In this document: positions 1 through 12,000 of the stretch, in pieces
Layout of the letters: the number at the start of each line of letters is the position of its first letter
Position numbering within the stretch: the first letter of the stretch is position 1
Assembly: GCF_016427605.1 (NCBI RefSeq)
Contig: NZ_JAELXQ010000017.1
Span: forward strand, 23,002 to 87,001
Direction: 5' to 3'
Length of the DNA stretch: 64,000 bases
DNA from: Ochrobactrum sp. Q0168
GTDB lineage: Bacteria; Pseudomonadota; Alphaproteobacteria; Rhizobiales; Rhizobiaceae
Translations under genes and position numbers: made by a program
Notes under the pieces: model-generated
Told to the model about the DNA's origin: nothing
The model's database searches: none
The model's input: the letters and a program-made list of their open reading frames with translations, nothing else

Positions 1-3000
1 GCCGACAATAAAGCTGTAATTTCGAGTGCAGAAGCGGCAAGTAACATAGAAATCCCGCTTGGCCAAGCGACCGCAATTTTTAATGAAAATTTTAACAGTG
101 CTGGCACTGACGGAACGCTCATTCCGCCTGTCGATGTGAATGGGCCAAATGGCGTCAAACAAGTCGTTTACGGCAAAAACGGCAAGAACGGGCGAGCAGG
201 GGCGCTCTTCGTTCCTCCGTCCTCGGGTGGCGATGGCGCGACCGGACCAACCAACGTTCAAACCTTGACCACAGATGTCAACGCAACCTCCAATGTGGGG
301 TGGGAAGTCGGCAGCGTTGGTGGCAATGGTGGCAAAGGCGGTAATTCCTACGGCAGTTTCTGGAGCGGCCGCGACGGAGGCGACGGCGGTGCTGGCGGTA
401 CCGTTATTGCAACACAAGCCGCATCAAGCACGATTCAGACAAGTGGCGACAATCATTATGGCATATTTGCCTATAGTCGCAGTGGCGAAGCCGGAGATGG
501 TGGCGGCGGTTATGTCGCGCCCAGCGGGGGTGCTGGCGGACACTCCTCCGACGGTGGACATGTCACTGTGAACCAGTCGGGTGCCATTTCTACTCGTGGA
601 ACGAATGCTCACGGTATTTATGCGCTGAGTGTCAGTAATAATGGCGGTAACGGCGGCGATCAGTGGGGCCTTGTCGGGACAGGGGGTGGTGGCGGGTCAG
701 GCGGCAGCGGTGGGCAGGTCGACGTCAAAACCTTTGCCGGTGCGACGATCCTTACAGAGGGTGGCTATTCGAATGGTATCTTTGCGCAGTCCATTGGTGG
801 TTCGGGTGGATCTGCGGGCGCAAGCAGTAACCTGTTGGTTTCGTTGATAGGCAGTGCTGACAATGGTGGTGATGGGGGCGAGGTTAAAGTCACGAATGGC
901 GGCACCATAGAAACGCACGGCGTGGCTTCACGCGGGATCATGGCGCAGTCGATTGGCGGTGGCGGCGGTGCTGGCGGTACGGCGGCAGGTCTGGTCGCGC
1001 TGGCGCTTGGCGGCGTGGGCTCTAATGGCGGTTCCGGTGGCACTGTCAGCGTGAGGAACGAGGGAACGGGGTCGATCTATACGAAAGGCGATCTCGCCGA
1101 TGGCATCATGGCGCAATCCATTGGCGGTTCCGGCGGCCAGGGGACAAATGCCTATGGTCTGGTGAGTATCGGCGGAAACGGTTCGAAGGGCGGTAGCGGA
1201 TCGGACGTTTCTGTCAGCAATATTGGCCGGATCGTCACCGAAGGCGATGGCGCGCGGGGGATAATCGCGCAGTCGATTGGCGGCGGTGGTGGTGATGGTG
1301 GTTCAACCGGAGGTATGGTCTCGGTTGGCGGCAGCGGTAGCGGCGGTGGGGACGGGGCAGCGGTTAGCGTAACCAATGACGGCGTCATCATGACCAGCGG
1401 ACAGGATGCAATGGGCATCATTGCCCAATCGATTGGCGGCGGCGGCGGTAATGGCGGCTCGTCTGGCGCAGTCGGTGCGTTTGCTGGTGTGGCGGTTGGC
1501 GGCGCAGGCGGTAATGGCGGCGCAGGCGATCAGGTCAAAGTGACGCTTTCCAACACAGATGCCAGCCAGCCTTCCCGGATTGTGACGACTGGTGACCGGT
1601 CGACCGGCGTCATTGCCCAATCGATCGGCGGCGGCGGGGGCAATGGCGGCGGTGCTGTCAGTGTGGCAGTCGGTGCTTTTGGTGCCGCTTCTATCTCCGT
1701 GGGCGGATCGGGTGGTGTCGGTGGCGACGGTGGAACAGCGATATTGGCTGGTAGCGGTGATGCCGCTGTCCAGACCGCTGGTGCGGACGCGGCAGGCATC
1801 ATACTGCAATCCGTCGGTGGTGGTGGTGGTAATGGCGGTTACGCGATTTCAGCCGCCGCCTCTGGTGGCCTGGCTTCTGCATCTCTGGCAATCGGTGTCG
1901 GGGGATCGGGCGCCGCAGGCGGTCATGGCGGTCAAGTCCTCGTCGGCACCGTCGATGGGAGTGGCAATCTGGTCGCTCCGGGCTTCTCGGGCAGCGTTGT
2001 GACCACGGGAGAGCGTTCCGCCGGTATGATTTTCCAATCGGTTGGGGGCGGTGGCGGTAATGGTGGTCTCGCCGTGGCTGCGACAGCTGGCGGATCGTTG
2101 ATCGCTTCCGGCAATCTATCCGTGGGTATCGGCGGCTCAGCGGGCGCTGGCGGCAGTGGCGGATTGGTTCGTGTTTATACGGATGCCGATATTACGACAC
2201 GCGGCAACAGCTCGTCCGCTCTGCTTGCTCAATCCATCGGCGGCGGCGGTGGTAACGGCGGCGGTAGCATTGCAGGCAGCGTCGGTGGCAGCGCAGGCGT
2301 TACAGTCAATGTCAACGTCGGTGTTGGCGGAAGTGGTGCCGGCGGCGGTACCGGCGGGGCAATTGACCTGATCGCCGGTGGTGACCTGATCCGCACGACG
2401 GGTCAGTTCTCGACTGCGGTTGTTGCCCAGTCAATCGGCGGTGGCGGCGGCAATGGTGGCTATTCAATCGCAGCGGGGCTTGCGGGTGGTGGCGGCGGTG
2501 CCGGAGCAGTCAGCGTCGGCGTCGGCGGTTCGGCCGCTGGCGGCGGCAATGGTGGTGGGGTGAATGCTCGGGTGGATGCCGTCGTTGCAACGGAAGCGGA
2601 CGATTCCGGTGCAATTTTGATCCAGTCGATCGGCGGTGGCGGCGGGAATGGAGGGTTCTCTGTTGCAGCGAGTGGGGCCGGCGCTGGTGCTGGTGCGGGC
2701 GCGGTGTCTGTCGGGCTTGGCGGTTTAGGAGGCGCTGGCGGCGATGGCGGTGCGGTAACCGCCCATATCAACAACGATGTGGGAACCCAAGGTGAACGCG
2801 CGGCTGGCGCTGTAATCCAGTCAATCGGCGGCGGCGGCGGTAATGGAGGGTTCTCTGTGTCGGGGACCTTGTCTGGAGCAGGGGCTGGAAGCGGTTCCGT
2901 TTCGGTAGGGCTTGGCGGCTCAGGCGGCAGCGGCGGCGACGGCTCCACCGTCACTGCAACCGTCGATGGAAACGTAACGACGGAAGGCAAAGACTCCACG

Positions 3001-6000
3001 GCCATTCTGGCGCAATCCATTGGCGGTGGCGGCGGCAATGGCGGGTTTAATGTTTCTGGTGCCTTGAGTGGTTCGGGCGTCGGCAGCGGTGCTGTCAGCG
3101 TTGGATTGGGGGGTAGTGGCGGCGGGGGCGCAAAGGGCGACACAGTCACTCTCACAACCAACGGCTATGTATGGACGCAAGGAGATCGCTCTTCAGGCGT
3201 TGTCGCGCAGTCCATCGGCGGTGGCGGCGGGAATGGGGGGTTCGACGTCTCTGGTTCGATTGCCGGGGCTGGGACAGGGACCGGAACGGTCAGCGTTGGG
3301 CTCGGCGGTGATGGTGCGGGTGGTGGTAACGGCGGCGTAGTCAACGCGGCATCGAACGGAGAGATCCTGACGGAAGGCTTTGCGTCATCTGGCTTCGTTG
3401 CGCAGTCTATCGGCGGCGGTGGCGGTAATGGCGGTTTCAATGTCAGCGCCGGGCTGTCCGTCGCAGGTGTTGGAGCAGGGTCAATCGGTGTTGGGCTTGG
3501 CGGTAGTGGTGCTGGCGGCGGCAACGGTTCGACGGTAACCGCCCATACGTCCGCGAATATCGAGACGCGCGGCGATGCGTCCACGGGTGTTCTGGCGCAG
3601 TCGGTTGGCGGTGGTGGCGGTAATGGCGGTTTCAATATCACGCCAACGGTATCCGGCGCAGGTACGGGATCAGGTGCGATCTCGGTCGGTCTGGGTGGTA
3701 GCGGTGCAGGTGGCGGTAATGGTGGCACGGTCGACCTGACGGTTGAAAATGATGTGCTAACTCATGGTGCCCAATCGGCGGCGGTTGTCGCACAATCGAT
3801 TGGCGGTGGCGGTGGCAATGGCGGGGTTAATGTGTTCCCTGCTGGGACGGGTGCAGGAACCGGGTCGGGTGCGGTCGGTGTCGGTCTCGGCGGTAGTGCG
3901 GGAGCAGGCGGCACAGGCGGCACAGTTGGCAGCAAGGTCACGGGCAATCTCACGACTATTGGCGACAGCTCGACGGCTCTGCTTGTTCAGTCGCTTGGCG
4001 GTGGTGGCGGTAATGGCGGCATGAATGTTTCGGCGACCGTTGCAGTCGCGGGAACAGGTGCCGGCGGTGCGTCTGTCGGCATCGGCGGTTCCGGCGGCGC
4101 CGGTGGCGCTTCGGGCAATGCGACGTCGGTTCTCACCGGTGACGTCATCACAGAAGGCAATGGTTCTGGCGGCGTGGTCGTCCAGTCGCTTGGCGGCGGG
4201 GGTGGTAACGGCGGCCTCAATGTATCGGGAACAGTGACAGCAGCCGGTACAGGCGCTGGCGGTGTTGCCGTTGGACTAGGCGGCAGCGGTGGCGATGGCG
4301 GCAATGCGGCCAAAGCAGACAGCACGATCAATGGCAATGTCCAAACGTCAGGCGATGATGCGAGCGGTGTGGTCGTCCAGTCCGCCGGTGGCGGCGGTGG
4401 CAATGGCGCAATCAATATCGCCGGTGTCGTCAGCCTCTCAGGCAATGGATCGGGCGCGGCCAGTATCGGCATTGGCGGCTCGGGCGGCGGGGGCGGCGAC
4501 GCCGGAATGGCTTCTGGGAAAATGACCGGAAATGTCTTCACCCAAGGTGATCGTTCGGCTGGTGTGGTGGTGCAATCGCTTGGCGGCGGCGGCGGCAATG
4601 GCGGGATCAATGTTTCCGGTGCCGTGAGTTTGGCCGCACAAAACAGCGGTGCCGTTGGCATTGGTATTGGCGGTTTTGGCGGTGACGGTGGTCACGCAGA
4701 TATCGCAACCAATAGTTTCACCGGTGACGTTGTCACGTTTGGCGCTGATTCAACCGGTGTGCTGGTTCAGTCGGTTGGCGGCGGCGGTGGTAACGGCGGC
4801 ATCAACATCAGTGGCGCGGTCAGTATTGCGGGCAATGGTTCAGGTGTTGCAGCTGTCGGTATTGGTGGTTTCGGCGGTTCTGGTGGATACGCTGGCGATG
4901 TAACTGGCAGCTATTCAGGCAATGTCTTCACGTTCGGCGACCGTTCGTCGGGTGTTGTCGCGCAAAGCCTTGGCGGCGGTGGCGGTAACGGGGGTATCAA
5001 TATCTCCGGCGGCCTTTCGGTCGCGCCGCAATTTTCCGGATCCCTTGGATTGGGTATCGGCGGTTTTGGTGGCGATGGCGGTGTTGCAGGTTCCGTTGAC
5101 CAGACGGTCATCGGCTATGTGCAAACACTGGGCGAGGACTCTATCGGTATTCTCAGCCAAAGCCTTGGCGGTGGTGGCGGCAATGGCGGTCTCAATGTCA
5201 GTGGCGCTATTTCCTTGTCGCGTCAAACAAGTGCAGCTGTAGCGCTTGGTCTGGGCGGGTTTGGCGGCGCGGGTGCCGATGCAGGTGCCCTGACGGCGTC
5301 GAATGTGACCGGCGGCGTCCTTACCATTGGCGACAGAAGCTCGGCCATCGTGACGCAAAGCCTTGGCGGCGGCGGCGGTAACGGAGGGATGAACGTCTCC
5401 GGCACTGTCAACCTTACGCAACAAAGTGGCGGAGCGGCATCGCTCGGCCTGGGCGGGTTCGGTGGCGGCGGCGGCAATGCAGGCGATGTCACGAGCAAGG
5501 TACGCGTTACGGCTGCCCATGACAACATCACCACAATGGGTGATCAGAGCATCGGCGTGATGGCACAGTCGGTTGGCGGTGGTGGCGGTACGGGCGGCCT
5601 GAATGTTTCAGGCGCAGTCAGCATCACGGGGCAATCTGGCGCGGCTGTATCGCTTGGTCTTGGCGGATTTGGCGGCGCGGGCGGCAATGCCGGGGCCGTT
5701 GATCTTGATGTCATTGGAACGGTCAATACATTCGGCGACCGGTCTACCGGCCTGATGGCTCAAAGTCTCGGCGGCGGCGGCGGTGTCGGCGGCACCAATG
5801 TTTCCGGCTCACTGGCTTTGACCAAGCCATCTGGATCGAGCACGATCTTTTCGGTTTCCGCTGGTGTCGGCGGATTTGGCGGTGGCGGCGGCGATGCGGG
5901 CGCAGTCAGTCTTTCTTATACTGGCGCGCTGACCGCTTTGCCGCGCACCATCAATAGTGATGGCAGTGTCACGTTCAATGAAACGCAAGGCGCAGATGGT

Positions 6001-9000
6001 CTGGTTGCGCAATCGATCGGCGGCGGCGGCGGTGATGGCGGCCTCAATGTCAGCGGTGGCGTTGCAATCAGCAGCAAGCCCGGCGAAGGCCAAGCAGACA
6101 ACAGCAAATCCTACGGTGTGCTGATCGGCGTTGGTGGTTTTGGCGGTATCGGCGGGGATGCGGGTACGGTCGATGTCAATGTCGGTGATGGCAGCACCAT
6201 CCTTGCCCATGGTACGGGACGTTCGGGCATCCTTGCGCAGTCCGTGGGTGGCGGCGGTGGCAATGGTGGTATGAATGTTTCTGGCGGCATAGTGTCGGAT
6301 ACATCGCTGATCGTCGGTGTTGGCGGCATGGGCGGCAATGCGGGCCGCGCGGACAATGTTAGTGTTACCGCACGGGCCGACATTCAGGTCACAACGGATC
6401 CAAGCGACTTCGGAAAGCCGACTGACCAGAGCTTTGAAACTAAACTGCGCGATGTGTTGGGTAATTCGGTGGTCGACACCACGGCAGGATTGGTCGATTC
6501 ATTCGGTCTCAAGACACTTTTTGTCGATCTTGGACTGTTTAAGAGCGATGAGAAACTGCCTGACACAGAAGGTTCAGCTGGCATTCTGGCGCAATCCATC
6601 GGCGGCGGCGGCGGCAACGGTGGGCTGAACGTCTCAGGCGGCATCGCGCTCAGCAAAGACGGCAAAATCCCTTCCATTACATTCGGTGTTGGCGGATCGG
6701 GCGGTGCAGGTAACGTATCGGGCGATGTCAGCGTTGACCATGAGGGCACCATTGCGGTCGAGGGTAACTGGAAGCATGGCATTCTTGCGCAATCTATCGG
6801 CGGCGGCGGCGGTAATGGCGCGCTCAATGTCAGCGGACAGTTGAACTGGGGCAGTTCCGACAGCTCCGGCGGCGCAACCGATCTCAGCATTGTTGCAGGT
6901 CTTGGTGGCTATGGCGGCGTCGGCGCAGATGCTGGCAATGTTGATGTCACTTCAAACGGCGACATCTCGACCAACGGCTATCATTCCCGCGGTATCTTTG
7001 CCCAGTCCGTCGGCGGCGGCGGCGGTACCGGTGGCATCAACGTAACCGCAGTTGCGACCAAGGATAGCACGCCGGTCGGTATCGGCATTGGTGGTACTGG
7101 CACGAGCGGCGGTAATGCGGGCAATGTGAGCGTCACACGAGGAACTTCCCTCCAGTCGGCGGGGCTGATCCTGACCGATGGTGTTGGTGCGCATGGTATC
7201 GAGGCAAGCAGTATTGGCGGCGGCGGTGGCGATGCCGGGATCAACGCAGTTCTCGGTATAAGCAGGACCACGGGTTCCGGCAGTAATAGCGGATCGGCAG
7301 GCGACCGCAAGGAAACTGTCAATGACGGTGTGGATTCGTCAGCGGTTACCGGCATTACGGACACGCTTGATAAAGCCGAAACCTCGACCGGTGGCGGCGG
7401 CAGCGGAAGCAATAAAACCGTCAATTCCGCAATCATCGCGGTCGGTGGGTCGGCGGGTAATGCTGGCAATGGCGGTCAGGTGGATATCAGCCATTTTGGC
7501 GATATTGTTACCCTTCAGGACGGAAGCTACGGCGTTTTTGCACAATCGCTTGGCGGCGGTGGCGGTAACGCCGCATTTAATGCCGGGTTGGTCTTTGAAA
7601 CGGGAGATGCTTCCAAAAACAAAGGCTTCGGCATGGCTATCGGCGGCGGTACAGGCGCTGGTGGCACAGGCGGCAATGTTACGGTCGATAATACCGGCGT
7701 CATTGATACATCTGGAGACGACGCGCATGGCATATTTGCCCAGTCGGTTGGCGGCGGGGGCGGTAATGCCGGCTATAATGTGCTCTCCACAGGTGGCGAA
7801 GATGGCAATATCGGCATCACCATTGGCCGTGTTGGCGGTACTGGCGGTTCTTCCGGTGATGTTACAGTCAGAAGCGACAGCCTGATACGCACACAAGGCG
7901 ATCGCTCACATGCCCTGTTTGCACAATCCATCGGCAATGGTGGCGGCAATTCCTCGGCAACATCGGTTTCCTTGACGACACCGAAAGATGGCGACAAGAC
8001 CGGCAGCAGTTTCTCGGTCAGCGTTGGTCTGGAAGGCGGTCAAGGCGGCACTTCAGGCAATGTGTCGGTCGAAGCCAATGGCTTGTTGTACACGCTTGGC
8101 GACGACTCGCACGGCATTTTTGCGCAGTCAGTTGGCGGCGGCGGCGGCAATGGCGGCGGAGCAACCGGCTCGGCCGGGAAGGCGACGTCTTATTCATTGA
8201 ATATTGGTGGTACGGGCGGAAGTGGCGGCACGTCAGGCGATGTCGATGTGGTCAGCACTGCCCGTATTGCGACTGAGGGCGGCGGCTCCATTGGTATTCT
8301 GGCCCAATCCGTTGGCGGTGCTGGTGGTACAGGTGGCTATGCAAAGGCGGGCACATCTCCGCTTGATATTATCAAGAACCTGGTTAAAGGCACCGAAATC
8401 GGGACAACAACCTCGATGAATATTGGCGGTTCTGGCGGCGATGGCATGTCCTCGGGGGATGTCACCGTCGCAAATAACGGCGTTCTCACCACCCTTGGAG
8501 ATGCCGCTCATGGCATCATGGCGCAATCCGTTGGCGGCGGCGGCGGCAAAGGCGGCTTGGTCGAGAACACGATTGTCAATCTTCGCTCGACCATTGCCAG
8601 CACGTCGACACTTGCAATTGGTGGTACCGGAGGCACGGGTGCTGTTTCCGGCAATGTCAGCGTTACGAATACGAGCGATATTGGTACTCAGGGCAAACAG
8701 GCGGCAGGCATTTTTGCCCAAGCTGTTGGCGGCGGCGGCGGTGACGCGCAGCATGTTCGCAACATCATTGCTGGTAGCGACGCCGATAACAGCACGCGCA
8801 ATGCGCTGTTGATCGGTGGGGCTGGTGGTACTGGCGGTGCCGGTGGCACTGTGGACGTTTTCAACGCCTTTGACGCTAGAATTATAACCGATGGTGACGA
8901 AGGCCACGGTATCTTCGCCCAATCAATTGGCGGCGGCGGCGGTAATGGTGGTGAGGTTCTTTCCGTTACGGTCACCAAACCTGCCAGCACGGCCAATGCG

Positions 9001-12000
9001 GAACAGGGCTTGCAGCTTGGAATCGGCGGCGCTGGCGGTATGGGCGGTACCGGCGGCGCGGTCAATGTCGTCAATGACGGCCTCATCGTTACCCGTGGCG
9101 ACAAGGCACATGGTATTTTGGCCCAGTCTATTGGGGGCGGCGGCGGCAATGGTGGTTACTCGATAACCGGCAGCCTCGCCCTGCAAAAAGGAACAGAAGC
9201 CAATCCCACTATGGCACTGAATATCGGCGGTTCTGGCGGCAGCGGTAACGCGGCTGGCGATGTCACAGTTACCAATACTGGCGAAATCAGCGTATCGGGC
9301 GCACAGTCTTATGGCGTGCTGGCCCAATCCGTTGGCGGTGGCGGCGGCAATGGCGGCATGGCGGTTGCATTGTCGCTTAATGATCTGGTCAATCAGGCGA
9401 GGGGGCAGTCCTACTCCAAGATCGCTATTGGCGGTGCAGGCGGCGATGGCGCAGACGGTGGGAATGTCACGGTCAACCACAGCGGCACGATCCGCGTCAG
9501 CGGCGAAAAGAGCTATGGTATTTTCGCGCAGTCGGTCGGTGGCGGCGGCGGCAATGCTGCGCTTTCGATTTCCACTCCGGCTGTTATGGCGGCCGATTAT
9601 GTCATCTCGACAGTGCTTGGCGCACGCCTTGGAGCACAAGGCACTGCAGGCACAGTCACCGTTAACAGTACCGGTGACATCATTGTCAGCGGTGCGGGCA
9701 GTCAGGCCGTATTCAGCCAATCGGTGAATGGCGGCGGCGGCAATGTGGATACATTCCTCGATTTCGCGGCGGCGTCTGAAGAAGGCGCGGGCGGGTCATC
9801 TGTGGCGTCTTTGAGCAGCTCGTTGTCCCTGGGTGGCAATGATGTGGACGGAAATGCGGGGGCTTCGGTAAACCAGACGCACCACGGTGATATCGTCACC
9901 ACGTCTGATCGTTCGGCGGGCATGTTGCTCCAGAGCATCGGCGGCGGCGGCGGTATGTCGACGACGACAATCGGTTCGCTCAGCACTGGTGATATCGCTC
10001 TGAGCGCGATGCTCGGAGCGATCAACACGGACGATGCTTCAGGCGGCGATCTGGTTGCCAATCGTATTGGGGATGTCACGACACTCGGCAATCTTTCCAG
10101 TGGCGGTCTCGCGCAATCTATCGGCGGCGGCGGGGGGCGCATGATTGTTGCAGGTGCATCGGGTAGCGGAAGCTCCGGTCAGCGCAATGCAGTGGTTACG
10201 CTCGGCGCAGATCCTTCCTTCCGCAACAATGGCGGCGATATCACCCTAAACCTGAGCGGCACAGTCAGCACCCTGGGTGATAATGCCAGCGGTCAAATCG
10301 TCCAGTCCATCGGTGCGGGCGGTGGTGAAGTCTATCTGACCAGCCTCGATCAGGCCACGATTACCCTTGGCGCAAGCGATGGTTCAACCGGCGATGGCGG
10401 AGCAATAACCCTCCAGAACAGCGGCGATATCACCACGACGGGTGACCAAGCCCACGGCTTTGTGCTGCAAAGTATCGGCGGTGGCGGCGGTCTGGTCGGC
10501 ACGGATCTGGCGCCGTCGGCAGTCAATCTGCTGCTGTCGGATAATAACGGCGGTAGTGGTGGCGCTATCGACTTCACCAACAGCGGCAACGTTATGGTGA
10601 TGGGTAAGGACGCTATCGGCATACTGGCGCAGAGCCTCGGTGGTGGTGGCGGCAGTGTTGACGGCTTGTTCCATGGTAGCGCCGGCGGCACAGGCCGCGG
10701 CGGAAGTGTCACCCTCGACCTGACAGGAAATATTCTGTCGCTTGGTGAGCGCGGCATTGCCGTCCTGGCTCAATCCGAAGGCAAGGACGGCGCAGGTGAT
10801 ATCGATATCGCACTGAACGGTGTTATTGTCGGCGGTAGCAACGGGCAATCTACCGATAGTCTTGCCGCTGAGACCGCTGCAATCATGATCGATGGCGGGG
10901 TGGCCAATACGTTGTCGCTTTCTTCCGACAGTTTCTTGATGGCGCTCAATAATCGTATCATCAGCGGAGGTGGCGGTTCTGAACAGGTGACACTCAATGG
11001 TCGTGCGGTTGGCAATATCGATCTCGGTGGTGGCACCAACAGCATGACGGTTCGGCCAGGTGCGACCTTCTACGCCCAAGATGAAGTTAATCTTGGCGCG
11101 TCGGGTCAATTAACTATCGACGGCAATCTTTCTCTGGGTGGCGTCGCTTATTACGTGCCAAATACGGCGTTGAGCGCCCGTATGGCGGCGTCGGATCTGC
11201 AAGTGACTGAGAATGTCAGCCAGACGACAGCGGTTAATGGCTCTCTGACATTCGGCAGCACGGCGGCCTACACCGCAGATGTCTATTTCCGTCAGGATAC
11301 AGCCGCTGGCGGCGCGAGCGACCTGATCAATGTCACCGGCAATGCTACCATTGCCGGTACAGTGAAACCGGTGCTCCATCAGCTGGACCGTTTACGTCCG
11401 CTGGTGCTCGTCGATGCAGGCGGGACAACCGCGAATGCCGGCACTACCGTACTTGGTACAGCTGTGATGAGCTATGAAATCGGGTTGAATGGACCGACTG
11501 GTGACGGCAGCACAATCGACCTCATCCCGCATGCCGATTTTCAGATGCCCGGGATGAACCGCAATCAGACCAAAACCGCAGAACACATCGCACGGGTTCT
11601 GTCGGGACAGGGCTCAACCAGTATGGGGCCAATGTTCGCCCTGATTGCCAACATGCAGACTAGTACCGAAGTGCTCAATGCGGTCGACAATCTTGGTTCG
11701 GAGGACTACGCGACCACGCAAGTTGACGCCTTGCAGTCTGGTTATCGCTTTGCACGAACCATGGCTGATTGTGGTTACGACAATTTTGCAGCGCGTATGG
11801 GAGATGAACATAGCTGCTACTGGTTTACGGGCAGCGCCAGCACGTTGGATCGGGACCCGTCGTTCCAGTATAGAAGCTTCGATACGCAAACCGCCGGTCT
11901 GTATGCCGGTGTTCGTATGCCGCTCAAAGAAAATCTCTATCTGGGTTTCGGAACGGGCTTCGAAGATTTCAGTCTGACGAGCGGAGACCGCTTTTCGGCA

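Noticed and set aside
2460..3161. Long proline-rich open frames on the minus strand inside the autotransporter gene (this and many similar ones to about 10.1 kb).
   Set aside because: They are the antisense of glycine codons (GGC read as GCC/CCG); low-complexity, no ribosome-binding sites, fully inside a clear gene.
780..10800. Regular direct repeats of about 200 bp that might be taken for a CRISPR or satellite array.
   Set aside because: The repeats are in frame, encode conserved protein motifs, and are far too long and variable for CRISPR repeats.
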